From NCBI GenBank assembly GCA_018894105.1, contig CM032128.1:18767001-18831000 (forward strand): 64,000 bases of DNA, read 5' to 3'. Of this stretch, positions 62,257-64,000 are shown in pieces. The first letter of the stretch is position 1, and every line of letters begins with the position of its first letter. A model generated the notes under the pieces. It had not been told where the DNA came from and made no database searches. It saw nothing but the letters and a program-made list of their open reading frames with translations. This DNA is from Jacaranda mimosifolia (lineage: Eukaryota > Streptophyta > Magnoliopsida > Lamiales > Bignoniaceae). Position numbers and translations under genes: made by a program.

Positions 62257-64000
62257 TGTAACACCCTTAAAATTGGGTAATTGAGAAAATAAGGATTTAG
62301 AAATCAAGAGATTGCTTGGTCAGATTTTAGGGCTCGAAAGATTAATAAAAAGGACTTACTTGTATGAAGATTGGAAGTTTTGGGGCCAATTTGTAATTTG
62401 AAGAAACTTGATTGTACAACATTTTAAAAGTTTTGTGGGTCAAATTGAAAATATTTTCAGTCAACCAGGACGATGGGGGTTGATTCGAAGATGGCTAAAA
62501 GGTAGGACCCAATTGACAAGCTGAGAAGAGTTTTGGGGTGAAATTTATAATTTCAGAAAGTTTACTATAAATAGCAACTTTCCCCCCCAACTTAATCAAA
62601 TTTTCACATGCAAACCCATCATCCTCTCTCTGGTGAACTCCCTCAGCTGATGGTGAAAACCCATAACCAAGCATACCATCATGTTTCTCTCCACGAAAGG
62701 AACGCATTGGCACCAGATTTATCGAGAACCAACCAGCGAGTCGTCGGGAAATTAAGCTTCGATCGAAGGACAAGGCGGTGGTGATGGGTTGTCGGGCTCC
62801 GGCGACTGAAACTTGGAGTGCAGTAGTGGGTTTTGATGGGCTTAGCTCAAGGGTCAAGGTGGTAGCTTCAACTTTCAGTTCTGACCACCGATGGCGACGG
62901 AATTGAAGAGAATGCGTGCGGTGGCGTTGGGTGGAGCTGTGGCGGTTTTTGGCCAATTGCCTCCATCTCTGGCAACGAATTGGAAAATTGTTTGGGGCGT
63001 TTTGATCAGCGCATCTGGACGACTTGAATATTGGTGTCGCGATTCAATTCCGGCGACGGCGCTCCTGCGGCCGATGGTGGCGCTCCGGTGACTTCCGGAT
63101 AGAATCTTCACCTTGACATGGTGAATGAACAACCGGCATTGGTTCGTAAAGTTAAGGCACCGATAATGATATCTTGGGTAATTACCGAATTTGGAAATAA
63201 GTTTTGTACCGATTATTTTTACCAAATCTTATATTATGTCAAGAAAATGATGTATTGATGTAGGATTTGAATTTATATGTGACATGCATGTAAGATTATA
63301 TAACTTGGTAGGCCCGGATTTATATTATTACAAGATAATTTCGAGTTAAATGAGTTAATTGAAGGGTTTAAAACCCTAACTTGTGGATTTTATGGATTTG
63401 GAACCTAAGTGATGATAATTTGGGTTATTTAAGTTGATATGGAACCAAGATTTGGGACATGCATGTACTACTATAAGCTTAGGAAACTTGGATTTGTATT
63501 ATCATATGATGATTTTAGGTTGTTTGAGTTCATTAAAGGATTAAAACCCTAATTTTGTGAATTTGGAACCTAAGGATAAAACTGGGATTATTAAGAGATA
63601 TTGGACCATTATTATTGATTTGACAAGATCAATTGGATGATTAAGGATATGATATTATTCTTTTATGGAGACCGGCGTGATTAGCATGTTCAGTAATGTT
63701 TACGCCGAACGAATCCTAAAACTACCTGTTAGCTGAGCAATAGTGATTTTAGACTGCTACTAGTAAGGTTTTAATTATTAAGGATTATTAGAATTGAATG
63801 GGAATTTTGAATGTGAACCTACTCTTTTGGTTAGGTGACGAAGAGGTGGGTCCCGCGGACTAGTAGATTGCTGATTGTGGTTGCTTTATCTAAGAACTAC
63901 GAAGGTGAGGGTCTGCCATTCTAGCTTCAATTATACTTATCTGCTCTTGTGAAATGACCGCTGTGAGGGTTTGCCAATCTGGCACTTTCTTATACTTATC
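62257..64000 (+). repeat. LTR, TGTAACACCC group, runs off the window
   Basis: The start tgtaacacccttaaaattgg lies just after cagtt (62252-62256), the presumed target duplication. Its first 170 bp and the GC-richer core at 62600-63110 match the solo LTR at 32354. Near the window end, gagggtctgcca-type repeats of about 56 bp begin (63908, 63967). Frames 62495-62956, 62875-63225 and 62891-63091 lie in the GC-richer core and are not supported as genes. Confidence 0.85.

Noticed and set aside
62495..63225. Overlapping open frames of 153 and 116 codons as host genes
   Set aside because: They lie in the GC-richer core of an LTR; matching positions of the other LTRs do not keep the same frames.

Overview
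The window looks like nuclear DNA of a flowering plant, probably a eudicot. It is AT-rich, gene-poor and built almost entirely of nested, decayed transposable elements. The diagnostic signs are Ty3/gypsy and Ty1/copia polyproteins with plant tRNA-Met primer sites, a CACTA (En/Spm) transposase tail, a MULE transposase paired with a Ulp1-like protease, and fragments of two plant housekeeping genes (PRP38, UBP12/13). No intact host gene was found.

Layout. 1-5500: a TGTAACACCC-type Ty3/gypsy LTR (1-430 plus 5081-5500), split by a 4.65-kb Ty3/gypsy element ('family A', 431-5080, minus strand, target duplication atagg) whose 5' third is inverted. 5501-9293: decayed internal DNA ending in a 297-bp tandem duplication. 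9294-16390: a second Tekay/Del-like element (5' LTR, primer site, gag, protease, RT); its LTR carries a solo family-A LTR (11518-12199, duplication cctca). About 16390-21702: family-A pol joined directly onto that RT, then a stack of family-A LTRs, one inserted inside another (duplication catca) and one inverted inside another. 21703-26600: AT-rich DNA with exon-like minus-strand blocks at 24.4-25.4 kb. 26586-28891: minus-strand LTR with primer site. About 30391-36720: a Ty1/copia element cut by a 2.88-kb solo LTR (32354-35235, duplication gttat). 36762-38232: the 3' end of a CACTA element. 41489-44585: another solo LTR (duplication aaatt). About 45392-58110: a 12.7-kb MULE of the Kaonashi type. 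58619-62256: PRP38 and UBP12/13 pseudogenes, the latter interrupted by an LTR that runs off the window.

The MULE is the most coherent system. It has a plus-strand transposase and a convergent minus-strand Ulp1-type cysteine protease gene whose exons can be followed across splice sites. Three noncoding stretches assigned to introns are filled with minisatellites in which a TAC-like triplet recurs every 22 bp (exactly in two arrays, 21-22 bp in the third), organised into 88-bp and larger higher-order units. A 123-bp array separates the two genes. This shared periodicity is the main candidate for something undescribed.

Every coding region examined carries stops, frameshifts or truncations, so I infer no autonomous element. 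All calls were made by eye. Exact duplications, motifs and splice junctions were read directly; lineage names rest on family knowledge.
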